A stretch of 64,000 nt of DNA. It comes from Haematobia irritans. Lineage: Eukaryota; Arthropoda; Insecta; Diptera; Muscidae. A program made the translations under genes and the position numbers. Of the stretch, positions 11,401-20,952 are shown in pieces. The notes below the pieces were generated by a model. That model was not told where the DNA came from. It was given only the letters and a program-made list of their open reading frames with translations, and ran no database searches. Each line of letters opens with the position of its first letter. The stretch's first letter is position 1. Location: the NCBI RefSeq assembly GCF_050003625.1, contig NC_134400.1, forward strand, positions 62,930,241 through 62,994,240, given 5' to 3'.

Positions 11401-13919
11401 AAACAACTATTCTACTGCTGTCCCTTTTTCAGCAAACAAAAACTGCTGTTTTAGGAAACATTTTTGCTATTATGAGTAACAAAATTTTTTGTGTATAGTT
11501 CATTCTTCCTATAAAACAGTTTACTTTTTTGTGTAATAACGCCATACACCGATTTTCCACCGCATCGGAAAAAGTTGTGAACTACAAAAATATACAGCAA
11601 TATATAGGGAACGGTTTAAATGAGGGCTATATATACTTTACACTGAAAAAAATATTGTCGTGAATACAAAGGTTTCTTGTCCTTAAAATATGAATGCCAG
11701 TTTTGTTAGCGTAGAAACTAGCAACATTCAATGACAAGGGACCTCCTTTTTATAGCCGAGTCTGATCGGCGTTCCACAGTGCAGTGAAACCACTTAGGGA
11801 AGCTTTGAAACACTCAGAAATGTCACCAGTATTACTGAGGTTGGATAATCCAAAGATTATAGAAGAGGAAGATGAGAGATTGGCTACTGAGCACATCAAA
11901 CCATTTACCACATTAGTTTAATACTCGAACCAAACGCGTATACGACAAGTATTGACATAGCATTAAAATGCAAATAAAAAGAAATTAAGAGCACGAAATA
12001 AATTTCCATAAAGGGGAAAATGTAATATTTTTGTTGTTGCCTAAAATTTAACATTGTTCCATTAAGAAAATTACATTTTTCATTAAAAAAATAAAAACTA
12101 AAAACAACTAAAAGATTACAAACATGTATTAAACTAATCTGGTAAATGCAACATTTGGTATGACGCAAGCCAATCTCCCATCTTCCTCAAATCTATAATC
12201 TTTGGGATAATCCACGACCCTGCGTATGCAAGGCCGGCCTGCTAACCATTGCACCATGGTGGCTCCCAAGAAAATAAATATGATATGAATACCACTCATT
12301 GAAAATATTTTACACAATATGAGACTTAGCCTTATTTTATATAAATTATCGTGGTAAAATAGTTGATCTAGACATGTCCGTCCGTCTGTTGGAGCCACAA
12401 TAACTTCCGAACCAAATATAATATCGGCTTGAAACACACTGGAAAAAAGCAAACTAAAATTTTCGACTGATTCCCAAAAATATTTCATTTTTTTCTATGA
12501 GAGGGTGTAATTTCGTGAGTTGTACTTAAAAAGGTACACCAGGGCATTAAATTTTCCTGGTTTTAACAACGCTTGTGGAAATCTCAAAATGTGGAGTATA
12601 ATTTTGTTCAATTTTCGCACGCGGTAGTTCGTTCTTGCTATAAAACAGTTTACAATTTTTTGTGTAAATCAAATACGTACTTAAATGTGTCGTGAATTTA
12701 CGTGAGTAAGCTATCATCAATATCTCGTTTAAGACAAAGTTACGTGTACGATAAAATTCACGATACGATAAAATCCACGCTCACGGAAAAATAGCGTTTG
12801 CTCTTGAAACAGGTTTGGTTGATCATATTCCTTCTATGCACCCAAAAAAAGTGACCCCAACGTGGAAGAAAATGTAGGTTTATTTTAGAAAATTTTAACT
12901 AAAATAGTTTTGTAATTGCAACATGTTACAAATAATCTAATACTTTTTGTCAAATTGAAGAAAATTTTTTAAAAATAATTAATTTTTTTCTGTTGGAAGA
13001 AAAAATTGGATTTAAAATTGTTAAAATGTCTTTAGCGCGAGACAGGCACAATTTTAGTAAAATTTACTCATTTGAGAGACTTATGAACTCAATTTAAGCA
13101 AACTTCTGCCAATTTAGGAAAATATGAACTATTTTATTTTTTAGTAAAATTGTGCACTATATTGTATACAACTTTTTTCCTTATTTTTAGTTCACGTCAT
13201 TAAAGTTAGCAAAAAATTATTCAAATAAGGAACAGTTACTCATATTGTGCAAAATTTAACTAAAATCAACTAATCTTCATGAATTAAAATAAAGTTCAGT
13301 TGACATTAGAGCCCCTTTTTTCTGGGCGTGGGTGCGTTTTAATCATGCCCACGATTTCAATGAAATTTGATCAAGTATTGTATGTATCATAGACTAAATC
13401 AAAATCTTTGGACAAATTGAAAAACAGGACTCCGAATTTTGTTAACAAAATCAAATCTACGGAAAACATTGGTTACTATTACTCCACTGTCTTTTAGAAT
13501 CTATCGATCGGTAACGAAAGTTATTTTACATGTTTATCAATTTTTTCTCTTGCAGATAACAAAAGAGCTTATGCAGGTACTCAGCCAAGATCGCACTACT
13601 CAGTATGGCACGAGATCACAGCATTTATTGGAACCCTCAATGCAACGCCATCTTACACATTTCTCACTTATTACCCATGGGTTTGGGTCACCAGCAATTA
13701 TGGCTGTTTTGCATGCCTTCCAGGTAACTTATTTCCATCAATATGTAAATATTGTAAATTTCAAATAAAAATATTGTAATTTTTTTCGTTTTTTTTTTTT
13801 TTTGATAGACTTTCCTCAATGAATCTCTCAATTATCTGGAGAAATTATATCCATCCAATGGAGGAGGCATGGTATCATCGTCTCTGGACAAAAACAAATT
13901 GGACAATGATAAGAAATGA
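2233..13919 (+). CDS. TFAP-2: transcription factor AP-2, C-terminal five exons (5' partial)
   Basis: Exons 2233-2440, 2830-3019, 3091-3355, 13556-13723 and 13809-13919 join in frame to 313 codons plus a TGA stop. All introns are GT-AG. AP-2 proteins are nuclear, bind GC-rich sites as dimers and control development. The translation carries the family hallmarks: [16 protein letters not shown], then [20 protein letters not shown] (basic region), then [20 protein letters not shown] and VCETEFPA (helix-span-helix). A Gln-rich, Asp-rich lead-in comes first and a [16 protein letters not shown] segment near the end. The N-terminal transactivation exons lie left of the window. Intron 4 is 10.2 kb because of inserted transposons; coding exons look intact. 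Family assignment rests on remembered AP-2 sequences and is strong; the exact gene name follows the single-copy fly orthologue. Confidence 0.93.
2830..3019 (+). CDS. TFAP-2: TFAP-2 exon (b): start of the AP-2 domain
   Basis: Acceptor TTTTGTAG ends at 2829; donor GTTTGT starts at 3020. Encodes [20 protein letters not shown] followed by the basic [20 protein letters not shown] motif, near-identical to vertebrate AP-2. Codon phase joins exon (a) as AGC (Ser). Confidence 0.92.
3091..3355 (+). CDS. TFAP-2: TFAP-2 exon (c): basic region and helix-span-helix
   Basis: Acceptor TGTCATGCAG ends at 3090; donor GTATGA starts at 3356. Encodes [20 protein letters not shown] and [19 protein letters not shown], then [16 protein letters not shown], the core of the AP-2 dimerisation domain. 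It ends in phase 0. Confidence 0.93.
3490..3600 (+). repeat. 3' end of a tRNA-derived SINE
   Basis: GGTATCACAATGGACTGAAT, GTGAGCCTGA and GGGGTGCCAC precede CCTAACCTAACCTAACG at 3583-3599. The same order is seen at the end of the fuller SINE at 10143-10497. The tRNA-like head is missing. Confidence 0.65.
3601..4348. other. intronic repeat-like DNA, no gene
   Basis: The part 4135-4348 is a diverged relative of 12421-12636 (shared GATTCCCAAAAATATT, GGAAATCTCAAAATGT and GTTCAATTTTC). It therefore serves as the left flank in the empty-site comparison for the 4351-11493 element. Confidence 0.5.
4990..5860. repeat. 153-bp tandem repeat array in D1
   Basis: Units are marked by CATGCAAAAATTGGTCCATA at 5101, then every 153 bp (5254, 5407 and on). 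Since 153 is 51 codons, a stop-free frame repeats across units and gives an open frame of about 338 codons on the minus strand (4894-5910). I regard that frame as a repeat artefact. Confidence 0.85.
5878..6315. repeat. 29-bp minisatellite in D1
   Basis: About fifteen copies of a unit around TTTTATTTCTATAGAAAATT with a TTGTCAA spacer. The same unit recurs inverted in the DINE-like element at 21540-22000 and inside the hAT MITE at 49380-49620. Confidence 0.85.
6559..6889. other. non-coding, no gene seen
   Basis: AT-rich filler inside the 7.1-kb TA element. No ORF, repeat terminus or RNA was recognised. Confidence 0.3.
6890..7270 (-). pseudogene. mariner-type transposase fossil
   Basis: On the minus strand two transposase signatures survive. 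[11 protein letters not shown] (about 7215-7245) matches the first catalytic block, and [16 protein letters not shown] (about 6920-6965) matches the last-Asp block, which in the better copies at 59319 reads PRSCDLTPLDYFLWG. The sequence between them is frameshifted and a stop follows KE. No ends are identified. Tc1/mariner family membership is inferred from these motifs. Confidence 0.55.
7271..7984. other. non-coding, no gene seen
   Basis: AT-rich interval with poly-A runs at 7347 and 7764. Nothing supportable is seen before the next DINE-like element. Confidence 0.3.
7985..10087 (+). mobile_element. DINE-1/INE-1-like element D2
   Basis: Opens TATACCCACCACCATAGGAT, has a long GTCCGTCC run at 8118-8148, then about ten 153-bp units (8270-9860), and ends TCGGCCTGGCCGAACTTGCGG...CTTGTTTTT. 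Units 8581-8886 and 8887-9192 appear identical, a 306-bp two-unit duplication. Minus-strand open frames of 161, 214 and 154 codons come from the repeat and are not genes. Confidence 0.75.
10143..10497 (+). mobile_element. tRNA-derived SINE with AACCTAA tail
   Basis: The head reads GGGAGCAACCGTCGTACAAT, GGTTCATGCCCGC (A box-like), then GGATTCAATCC (B box-like), i.e. an internal Pol III promoter from a tRNA. The body ends with the shared GTGAGCCTGA...CTGCCAC block and TAACCTAAAC. It is about 350 bp with no ORF. Relatives are at 541, 3490 and 11741. Confidence 0.75.
10498..11220. other. non-coding, no gene seen
   Basis: AT-rich, including a TTTATTTATTTATTTAT run near 10766. It lies inside the 7.1-kb TA element; nothing further is recognised. 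Confidence 0.3.
11641..11740 (+). mobile_element. 5' fragment of the TA MITE family (CACTGAAAAAAATATTGTCG)
   Basis: Preceded by TA, it begins CACTGAAAAAAATATTGTCG, as do the full copies at 32315, 34664 and 57292, but it breaks off about 100 bp in where SINE sequence starts. Confidence 0.6.
11741..12275 (-). mobile_element. tRNA-derived SINE, reverse, split by a hAT-type MITE
   Basis: The complement starts near 12275 with GGGAGCCACCATGGTGCAAT, GGTTAGCAGGCC (A box-like), then GGGTCGTGGATTATCC, where the B box is interrupted. The body resumes at 11842 and matches the complement of 10290-10390 (TTTGAAACACTCAGAAATGT). The MITE 11851-12204 accounts for the gap. Confidence 0.7.
11851..12204. mobile_element. 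hAT-type MITE (CAAAGATTATAG family), 354 bp
   Basis: Inverted ends CAAAGATTATAGAAGAGGAA and, on the complement of the right end, CAAAGATTATAGATTTGAGG. The TSD is GGATAATC (11843-11850 and 12205-12212); the next base C is also shared. An 8-bp duplication with CA...TG ends suggests hAT. Three further copies are at 62409-63481. Confidence 0.8.
12276..12838. other. repeat-like DNA including an empty site
   Basis: 12421-12660 is the uninserted relative of the flanks of the 4351-11493 element (GTTCAATTTTCGCACGCGGT, A, then GTTCGTTCTTGCTATAAAAC). No coding signal. Confidence 0.5.
12839..13325 (+). mobile_element. TA-type MITE with ACTAAAATAG interior
   Basis: Begins CACCCAAAAAAAGTGACC and ends CCCCTTTTTTCTGGGCGTG, imperfect inverted ends. 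The interior matches 1371-1855 and, more distantly, 57960-58474. There is no ORF. Confidence 0.6.
13556..13723 (+). CDS. TFAP-2: TFAP-2 exon (d): end of helix-span-helix
   Basis: Acceptor CTCTTGCAG ends at 13555; donor GTAACT starts at 13724. Encodes 56 codons including [12 protein letters not shown] and [20 protein letters not shown], matching the conserved second half of the AP-2 dimerisation region. Phase is 0 at both ends. Confidence 0.92.
13809..13919 (+). CDS. TFAP-2: TFAP-2 last coding exon (e) with stop
   Basis: Acceptor TTTGATAG ends at 13808 after a long T tract. Encodes [20 protein letters not shown], then a polar Lys/Asp-rich tail, with TGA at 13917-13919. It matches the AP-2 C-terminal helix and its poorly conserved tail. 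Confidence 0.88.
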   Translation, partial: TFLNESLNYLEKLYPSNGGGMVSSSLDKNKLDNDKK

Positions 13920-14505
13920 TAGAGCCATATTAAAATATCCCAGCACTAACGTTCCAAACGTAGTATTCGGTTGAGCATTCTTGTATCACAATTGCACTGG
14001 GCGTGCACTTCGATTCGTTGTAATTGCATTTCTTATTATTATTATTATTATTATTATTAGGCCTAACTTACTACACAAACACATATATCTATGTGTATAT
14101 ATATATACATAAATTGGTAATTATAAGTGTATAGAATTTAAATAGTACATAAAATTATGAATTGCATATGTCCATGTAAATTAATAGTTTAATTTGAAAA
14201 CAAACTCACTCGATTAGTACAATAAGTAGTGAATACATTCAGTGAATAAATTTACAGCTAGGCACCACCCTCCAGCTACACCACACCCCTCAATATATAT
14301 ACATACATTTTAAATATAATTACAACTTGCCAACAAAAGACTTCACCACACACACATGTAAAGATAGCGATCTCGAATGTATCCAGACTTACAAAAGAAG
14401 TTAGAGAATTTATTTCTTCAGAGGCCAACAGACCAGAAGCGTGGACATTTCCAACGTAGAGAATGATTTGTCCATCTTAGACAGTCCCAATAAAATTATA
14501 AACTG
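13920..14505 (+). other. TFAP-2: probable TFAP-2 3' UTR
   Basis: Non-coding, with an ATT microsatellite (about 14033-14060), TA repeats, and candidate poly(A) signals CCAATAAAATT near 14490 and AAATAAATAAAAC near 14558. The end point is inferred from these signals only. Confidence 0.5.
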
Positions 14506-15264
14506 AGTAAACGTATTATATTTATAATGAAAAACATAATATTAGTTGTTTTTATTAAATAAATAAAACGTATTGGCTATCACTATTGGGTGTTCGTTTC
14601 ATTCCAAGCAAGATCTAATATTCACAAGTTATTAAGCGTGAGGTGAGTACACGCAAAGAAAAAACCTTGTTCTTTTTTATTTGAATTTCTTTGAGAAATT
14701 CAAACTAACATCATCAAAAAAAATCTTTGGAAGTACTGTTCTTTTCTTGCTTCATGACTAGGGTGTCCAAAACCGACACCGGTTAACCGGTGTAATGTTT
14801 ACTGAATAACCAGGATCGCCATGTAATGATTGCCGATTGTATGGTAGGCGGTTGATGACTTGGAAACAGTGGATTTGGATAGATGATTTGGAAACAGTGG
14901 AATTGCCTAAATCCCTGCCTACCCGATTCTGGAAACTCCAAACCAATGAAAAGTGTCGTATGCCACCAACATCTATTAGAACTCTACTGAGTGCATTCAA
15001 CCCAGTCACTACCAAGTGTGTGACTGACCTGCGTTAACAAAAACAACCCAATAAACACAAACGTTTGAAAAATTCTAAATTTCAACAATTTTTCAAACAT
15101 TTTTTCAAAGGATTCAAGTTGAAGATGAAGATGCATTGAAATATAGAAAACCGGTTAACCGGTGGTAAAAACCCCGCTTTTGCGATTAACGAAAAATGCC
15201 AATTTTTTCACTATCCGGCTTCTGGTTCTGGTTGTATAATAGAATCCGGTGTAGTGTAATTTTA
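14506..15264. other. repeat-rich spacer between TFAP-2 and BEL1
   Basis: Contains palindromic ACCGGTTAACCGGT at about 14781 and 15152. The stretch 15149-15225 matches the complement of about 37185-37263 (AAAACCGGTTAACCG, ATTAACG, TTTTCACTATCCG). A CCCAATAAACACAAACGTTT terminus at 15046 matches the ends of the 30070-31505 element. No gene is seen. Confidence 0.45.
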
Positions 15265-15480
15265 TGTGAAATTCAGATTAAAAGATAATTCACCTTAGTT
15301 TTTAGAGTTGCGTAACACAGAAATTCAGTTGTGCAAATGATTATGAGTGTGAATGCTTAAACCTAGGATAACAAATTTAGTACTTAAATGCTTGCGATAC
15401 ATCTATGCTTGAGAAAAGCGATAATCGATAATTTCATTAATTTAATCATCAATTCATCAGATATTTTACAGTCGGTAACA
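15265..15480 (-). repeat. BEL1 3' LTR
   Basis: 216 bp. It matches 21065-21288 except for the absence of an 8-bp segment (GAAAGTGA-like) near 15348. Its right edge (GGTAACA, 15480) is sharp, because pol-side sequence follows. Confidence 0.85.
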
Positions 15481-15514
15481 GTTCTCCCCCCAGTAAAGGG
15501 CTACCTCGTGACCG

Positions 15515-16507
15515 TTACTTCCAATTATTGCCGACGTCAATCACAGCCAGTTTCACTGCTGGTCTTTCTAGTATCCCATTTTTGGTTTGTACTTTTGCTC
15601 GGCGAACTTGACCATCTTTTGCCGTCGTTACTTCTGTTACCCTTCCCTTAAGCCATGTATTTCTCTCGCAGGTTTCATCAACAATAATGACAATGTCATC
15701 GACATCAATTGGCTTCACCTTCTGAAACCATTTACAGCGCCTTGTCAAGGTAGGGAGCATCTCCTTTACCCATCGCTTCCAAAACAGGTTTGCAAATATC
15801 TCGCTCTGCCGAAGGCACATTCTGTAGTCGATGTTTTCTGCCTTACAAAACGGCTTCGCCCCGCTCGAGCTACCCAACAGAAAATGGTTTGGGGTGATTG
15901 CTTCTTGATCTTCGGTATCAAGAGATACGTATGTCAACGGTCGTGAATTTACAATCATTTACACTTCCATTAGAGAACTCCTGAAGCTTTCATCATTAAA
16001 TTTTTGAGAAGGATAAATTTTTTTCAAAACAGTTTTAATCGATCGGACCAATCTCTCCCATGCTCCCCCCATGTGGGGAGAAGCAGGTGGATTAAATTTC
16101 CATGTAATTCCTTTGTAGGCCATTTCGGTACCAACGATTCCAAAATCAATATTTTTTATATCTTCTTTTAAAAAGCGATCTGCTCCACGAAAATTAGTCC
16201 CGTTGTCGCTATATATTTCGGTCGGGGTTCCTCGTCTTGATATGAAATTTCTTAAGCACATTAGAAACGAATCCGTTGAAAGTGAGTGCGCTATTTCTAT
16301 ATGTACGGCCCTTATAGTAAGGCATGTGAAGAGCACTCCCCAACGCTTTAGAGATTTTCTTCCAAACATAACTGACATTGGACCGAAATAGTCCACACCA
16401 ACAAATGTAAAAGGCCTTTGAAATGCTCCAAGTCTAGCGGCTGGTAATGGGGATATTTGTGGAGCAACAGGTTTAGCGGAGTCAACTCTGGCAGTTACGT
16501 CGCACAT
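15515..16507 (-). pseudogene. BEL1 integrase and C-terminal domain
   Basis: 16507-15959 encodes the integrase core. VGVDYFGPM has the first Asp, YSDNGTNFRG the second Asp and PHMGGAWERLVRSIK the Glu, so DD-E is intact. A TAA at 15961-15959 interrupts (context M-E-V-stop-M-I-V-N-S-R-P), most simply a Glu-to-stop change. 15958-15515 then gives the BEL/Pao C-terminal region (NSRPLTYV, FWKRWVKEML, VIIVDETCERNTWLKGRVTE). The 16507 frame is entered by a frameshift from the upstream pol frame near 16485. Confidence 0.9.
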
Positions 16508-18389
16508 TTTTATACAGAACTCGAAGATTCAAAATGAAACACACCTGACGAATTTCGTTCAATACCGTTTCATGATTCAAGTGATGGTATGCGAGATGAT
16601 AATGCATGACAATTAGTCTTGTTAAATGATGTTTACCAGATAATATAATTGGATCATTCTGGTATCCACAAAATTCATTGGCATATTGTGCGCGATTCTT
16701 TACCTTTACTAATCCATCGTTATCTATGTAAACATTAAGATTGTGGAATGCTCCATTATTAGCAGAATATTTTTCGTGAAGTAACGATAGATATTCATCC
16801 GGAAAACAACTTATCGGAGCTTCCTTTAAAATAATAGCCTTTGCTTTCTTTAAATGAGTTGCGCTCATTACCACAGGCATTTTGTCCCCCTTAATTTTCA
16901 TATGAAGTCGGTCTATCAGGACAACCCAATTAGAGACGGCACGATGTAGCCTAAACCAACTTGAAAAGTAATCAACATTGATGGAAAGGAATATTTTCTT
17001 GCGAGTATGGATATGACCGTATCGTGGACGAATTTCGCTTGTATCTGGAGAAATTGTGTGTGTATTTTTTGGCCAGGAGCATTCGGACTCTTTTAACCAT
17101 TTTGGCCCATTGAACCAATCATTGTAGTTGTGGGTAGGTGGCCTAAACTTTGTAGCGAAATCGGCGACATTCATTGAAGTTGGGACCCACCTCCACTCAG
17201 ATATTTCAGTGTATTTTGAAATTTCTGCAATCCGAAACATAACGAATTGTTTGTATCTTCGTGGATCATCTGTCATCCACTGCAAAACGGTCTTAGAATC
17301 AGTCCACATTACTTTGAGGCGTATATTGATGCTGTGCGTATATATTGTGTTCGTAAGTCTCGTCCCAAGAACCGCTGCCTGCAACTCAAGGCGAGGGATT
17401 GGTTTTAGCGGGGCGACTTTCGATTTTGCAGCGATTAATTTCAACTCTACTTCCCCGTTGCACTCAATGCGAAAATAAGATATGGCTGCATATGCCTCCT
17501 CGCTAGCATCCACGAAAGTATGCAGCTCGACATCACATATTTCGTTTGGCAAGTTCAACGAATAACATCGTGGAATGGAGACGCCGTATATAATTGGGAG
17601 AAAGCTTAGCCAATTTCTCCACATCCTGAATAATTCGTCGTTAAGCGTTTCATCCCAATCCAAGCCACTGCGCCAAATATGTTGAAGAATTAATTTCAAG
17701 TACGACAAAAAACAGGCAACAAATCCTAAAGGGTCGAAGACCGACATTAATACCTGTAGGATTTCTCTTTTTGTTGGTCGTATATTTTCATCAAATATGG
17801 GGCGTCGAATTCTAGCGAATTTCATATTTATTCTAAAAACGTCGCCTTTTGGCTCCCAATATAGGCCGAGTATTTTTTCATATTTTACAACATCCTCATT
17901 GCATTCGAAAGTCTTATTTTCAACATATTGTTTTTCACCTAGAGCCTGCAAAACTTCATTTGAATTTGATGACCAATTCCGCATAACAAATCCACCCTTT
18001 GCATGTACTTCTCGAACTTTCAGAGCTACTTCAATAGCTTCAGAAACTGTGTTCATCGAATCAATGTAGTCATCCACATAATGTTGCCTAGTAATCGCTT
18101 GAAGAATTTTCGGATTACCACTGGCGAAATTAACCGCGTTTTTGTCTCTAACATAATGTGATATGAAAGGGGAACATGAAGCACCAAAAGTGAGAACATT
18201 TAGTTGATATACAAGAATGGAATTTTCGTCGTTCCACCACAATAAACGCTGAGCGCTTGCGTCAGCTTCTCTTACCCGTATCCTGTGGAACATCTCAGCT
18301 ATGTCACCACAAACAGCGACTGCTCCCATTCTAAACTTAAATAAAATATGCATAAGTGGCCTTAGCATATCTGGCCCTTTCAACAGCAA
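16482..18389 (-). pseudogene. BEL1 reverse transcriptase, RNase H and integrase zinc region
   Basis: 635 codons. The RT palm shows FGASCSPF (about residues 68-75) and catalytic YVDD (about 104-107). The RNase H-like region has FVDASEEAYAA, RLELQAAVLG and MWTDSKTVLQW. It ends with the His/Cys zinc-binding part of integrase (HLTRLIVMHYHLAYHHLNHE...RRNCQ) and a stop caused by a frameshift. Function would be reverse transcription of element RNA; this copy cannot make a full Pol. Confidence 0.9.
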
Positions 18390-19935
18390 ATCGTTTAATG
18401 CAATATTGTCGCTTCTAGCAGCGTCTAGCGTCCCACACCAAACGAATTTTATTCGGCTTGTTTGGATTTTTCACAATAAACGTTGGGAGATACCACACCC
18501 TAGAATTGGGCTCATTAATAACGTTGTTCGGCAGCCGTTCGGCATAACCCTTCTCTTCCAAATTATTTATTTGTTGTTTTAATAAATCAGCCAGTTTTGG
18601 ATCACGATTAGCTCTTTGTTTAATGCAATTCAAACGTTTTATTGCGTGTGGCAAACTGTTGGGAAATACCAGATTATCAGCTTTCCATAAAAGGCCGACT
18701 TCGTATCGCCCATTATCATATCTACAAGTTTCTTCTAAAATACGAACTGCACGTTCGTCCTCTATTGACATTGGCTCAGCTGTGCAAGGCATTGTAGCAA
18801 GCCCATCTTCAGAAAAGTATTTTTTTATAAGTTCATGCATATCGTCATCTTTATTGCATGCACAAGAATGTAGATTCAGTCTACCCCCACTTTGGCCTCC
18901 GCCGAAAAGAGTCCACCCTAATCTAGTTTTGGAAGCTACGGGTTGATTCCATTTGCCTTCTTTTATTTTAATAGACGCAATGAGATTCGCATTATTTACC
19001 CCTATAACCATCGATGGAACAACGTTTTTATATTCATTTAACGGAATTTCCCTTAGATGTGGGTATTTCTCTTTGATATCGCAAACAGTCATAGTCTCGG
19101 GAGACAGATTAAGATTTTTTACAGTATGTATGTTGTTAATTGGATACAGTTTCGAACTATATTGTGAAGAAACTTTTAAATTGAATCTCCTTGACTCATC
19201 CTCAAAACGAACTACATCACTTGTCCAACGTATACAAAGTGGATCCCCAGTTCCTTTGACTCCTAACATATTCGCCACATTCTCTTCTAGTAATGTTAAT
19301 GTGGACCCGTCGTCCATTAGGACATATATCTTCACTGATTTTCTGTCATAATGTAGAGTTATTGGTACAATTCGAAAGAAACACTCATCTACACTACGCC
19401 CTCTATGACTGTTTAATGGAATTGATGTACTTACAGTTTGATGATCGCTGTTATGGAGTAGAGAATTGTGAAAAACTTTGCATCCATCCACACCGCACTC
19501 TCTCTGAAACCAGCATTTACGTCTATGCCTTCCAAAACAATTTCTGCAGAGCCTCTTTGCTTTAACCACATCCCATCGTTCGGCAACTGACATATCAGAA
19601 AACTTAGCACACTCTCCTAATTTATGGTGCTCTTCGCACACAAAGCATTGAGGGGACTGTGGTTTCTCGGTATTAGTTGAATGCAAATGAAGCTGATTCT
19701 CTCTTCTTGTTTGTTTTCTTTCCACAGTCGTGTCAAATATAGGAACGGTAATTCTGCAAGTTGCTTCGGCAATAGAATAAAGCCAATCCGAAAAATCCAT
19801 TAAGTTTGGCCTGGGGTTGTCTTTTGAGTGCAATGCCCACTGTAGCATTAAATCTGGTGATAATTTTTCTACTAGTTCCTGCAAGAGAGTAGGGTTAATT
19901 AAATAGTCTTCTAACTTGCTGGCACGTAGGTTAGG
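18390..19935 (-). pseudogene. BEL1 Gag C-terminus, zinc knuckles, protease and RT start
   Basis: From 19884: Cys/His clusters CFVCEEHHKLGEC and CRNCFGRHRRKC...CGVDGC (about residues 80-135), then an aspartic protease start VLMDDGSTLTLLE (about 189-200), the conserved TRLGWTLFGG, and RT entry FIVKNPNKPNKIRLVWDA. The frame ends at TAG near 18415 because a 7-bp tandem duplication (GACGCTA-GACGCTG) shifts it; deleting seven bases would restore reading into the next segment. The region upstream of 19884 is open back to a TAA at 19936. Confidence 0.88.
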
Positions 19936-20952
19936 TTAGGTTATATCACGAGCCTTACCATGTAGACATTTCTGCAATCGAATTAAATTTTCTTCGTTGC
20001 TATACCCGGCAGCATTTGTACTTTGCTCGAATGCACTAATAAAAATAGGCCACTCACGCGGATCGCCGTTAAAATTAGGTAAGTCTTTGGAGAAATTTTG
20101 TCTTGCAAAAAACTGGGTAGCCGAAAGATTTATATCACTTGACATGTTTACACCCGCACCTGTCAAAACATTATTGTTACATTGATTAGTATCATAAGGT
20201 ATGTTTAATGTATGATCATTTTGTTGCGGGCAACCGTTCTGTACATTTCGTACGTTCGTACATAAGGCCTGATAATTTCTATGTGTACTGTGAGACAGCG
20301 GTTGGTTTAGTGCTGGCATATTATTATTGTGACTTTGATTGATGGTCAGGTCCAACACTGGGGTTTGGGTCTGAGCTAATTGTCCGCATTCACAATTGTT
20401 ATTAAGCTGGGTTGTGTTTATGATGTCACTGCGTTCAGGTACATACTGTGAATTATTCAGGTTTGATCTATTGTTGTTGCTTTCCACTGGCTGATCATTT
20501 TGCTCTTGTTCATTGTTGCTATCACTGCGAATTTCCTCAGCACAATCTGATTGCAACAATTCATATTTACGTTTAATGAACTCTTTCCTAAGAGCCATCT
20601 CTTCTTCGAGTTGCTGCAATTGTAGCTGTTTTCTCAAAGTCATATCGACGCGAACAGGTGCAGTGAAGGGTCGGGTATCAGAAGTTGACGGCTGAAAGAG
20701 ATAAGAAGTTTCATTGTGGTGTTCAATATTACCATAGTCTGTTGTGCAACGCTGATTGAGGTTAGAGACATCATTTTGTTGTTTTCCTTGACAGTTTTGG
20801 CATGTCCAATTAGTGAGTCCGTGATCGCTCTCAATATTACAACAGCTGAGATGGTAATTAGATTTACACTTGGAACACGTCATCATATTGCTGTCATCCA
20901 GTTCTTGGCACACAGAGCAGCTCGACGAAACACCAGTTCCGTGTTGCGACAT
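19936..20952 (-). pseudogene. BEL1 Gag N-terminus with PHD-like finger, truncated
   Basis: The likely start is the Met at 20952 (M-S-Q-H-G); an in-frame Met further up (21003) is less likely. A C4HC3 pattern is seen at about residues 12-58: CSVC...CSKC...H-LSC...WTCQNC, a PHD-type zinc finger. Then comes a basic coiled stretch (LRKQLQLQQLEEEMALRKEF), an Asn/Gln-rich middle, and the BEL Gag motif LPNFNGDPREWPIFISAFEQ. It stops at ARDIT-TAA, where CCTAACCTAACC sequence marks a deletion: the next Gag block (LLQELVEKLSPDL) normally lies much farther along. Confidence 0.85.

Larger units (their letters stand above)
4351..11493. mobile_element. 7.1-kb TA-flanked DNA element with GCTGTTT/AGCAAACA subterminal repeats
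   Basis: Flanked by TA at 4349-4350 and 11494-11495. The left end is CACTCATAGAAAAAAG, the right end TTTTTTGTG. Inside each end are arrays of TTTGCTG/CAGCAAACA words on both strands (4378-4530; 11228-11460). The flanks join into the sequence found uninterrupted at about 12620-12650, so both ends belong to one insertion. No transposase of its own is recognised. It is inflated by two DINE-like elements, a mariner fossil and a SINE. A non-autonomous Tc1/mariner-type element is inferred from the TA target. Confidence 0.65.

Noticed and set aside
15236..15244. AATAG as a target duplication for BEL1
   Set aside because: It lies about 20 bp from the LTR edge on the left, so it does not flank the element; probably chance.
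15587..19565. Plus-strand frames opposite BEL1
   Set aside because: Antisense shadows of the minus-strand gag-pol, which has clear domain motifs.
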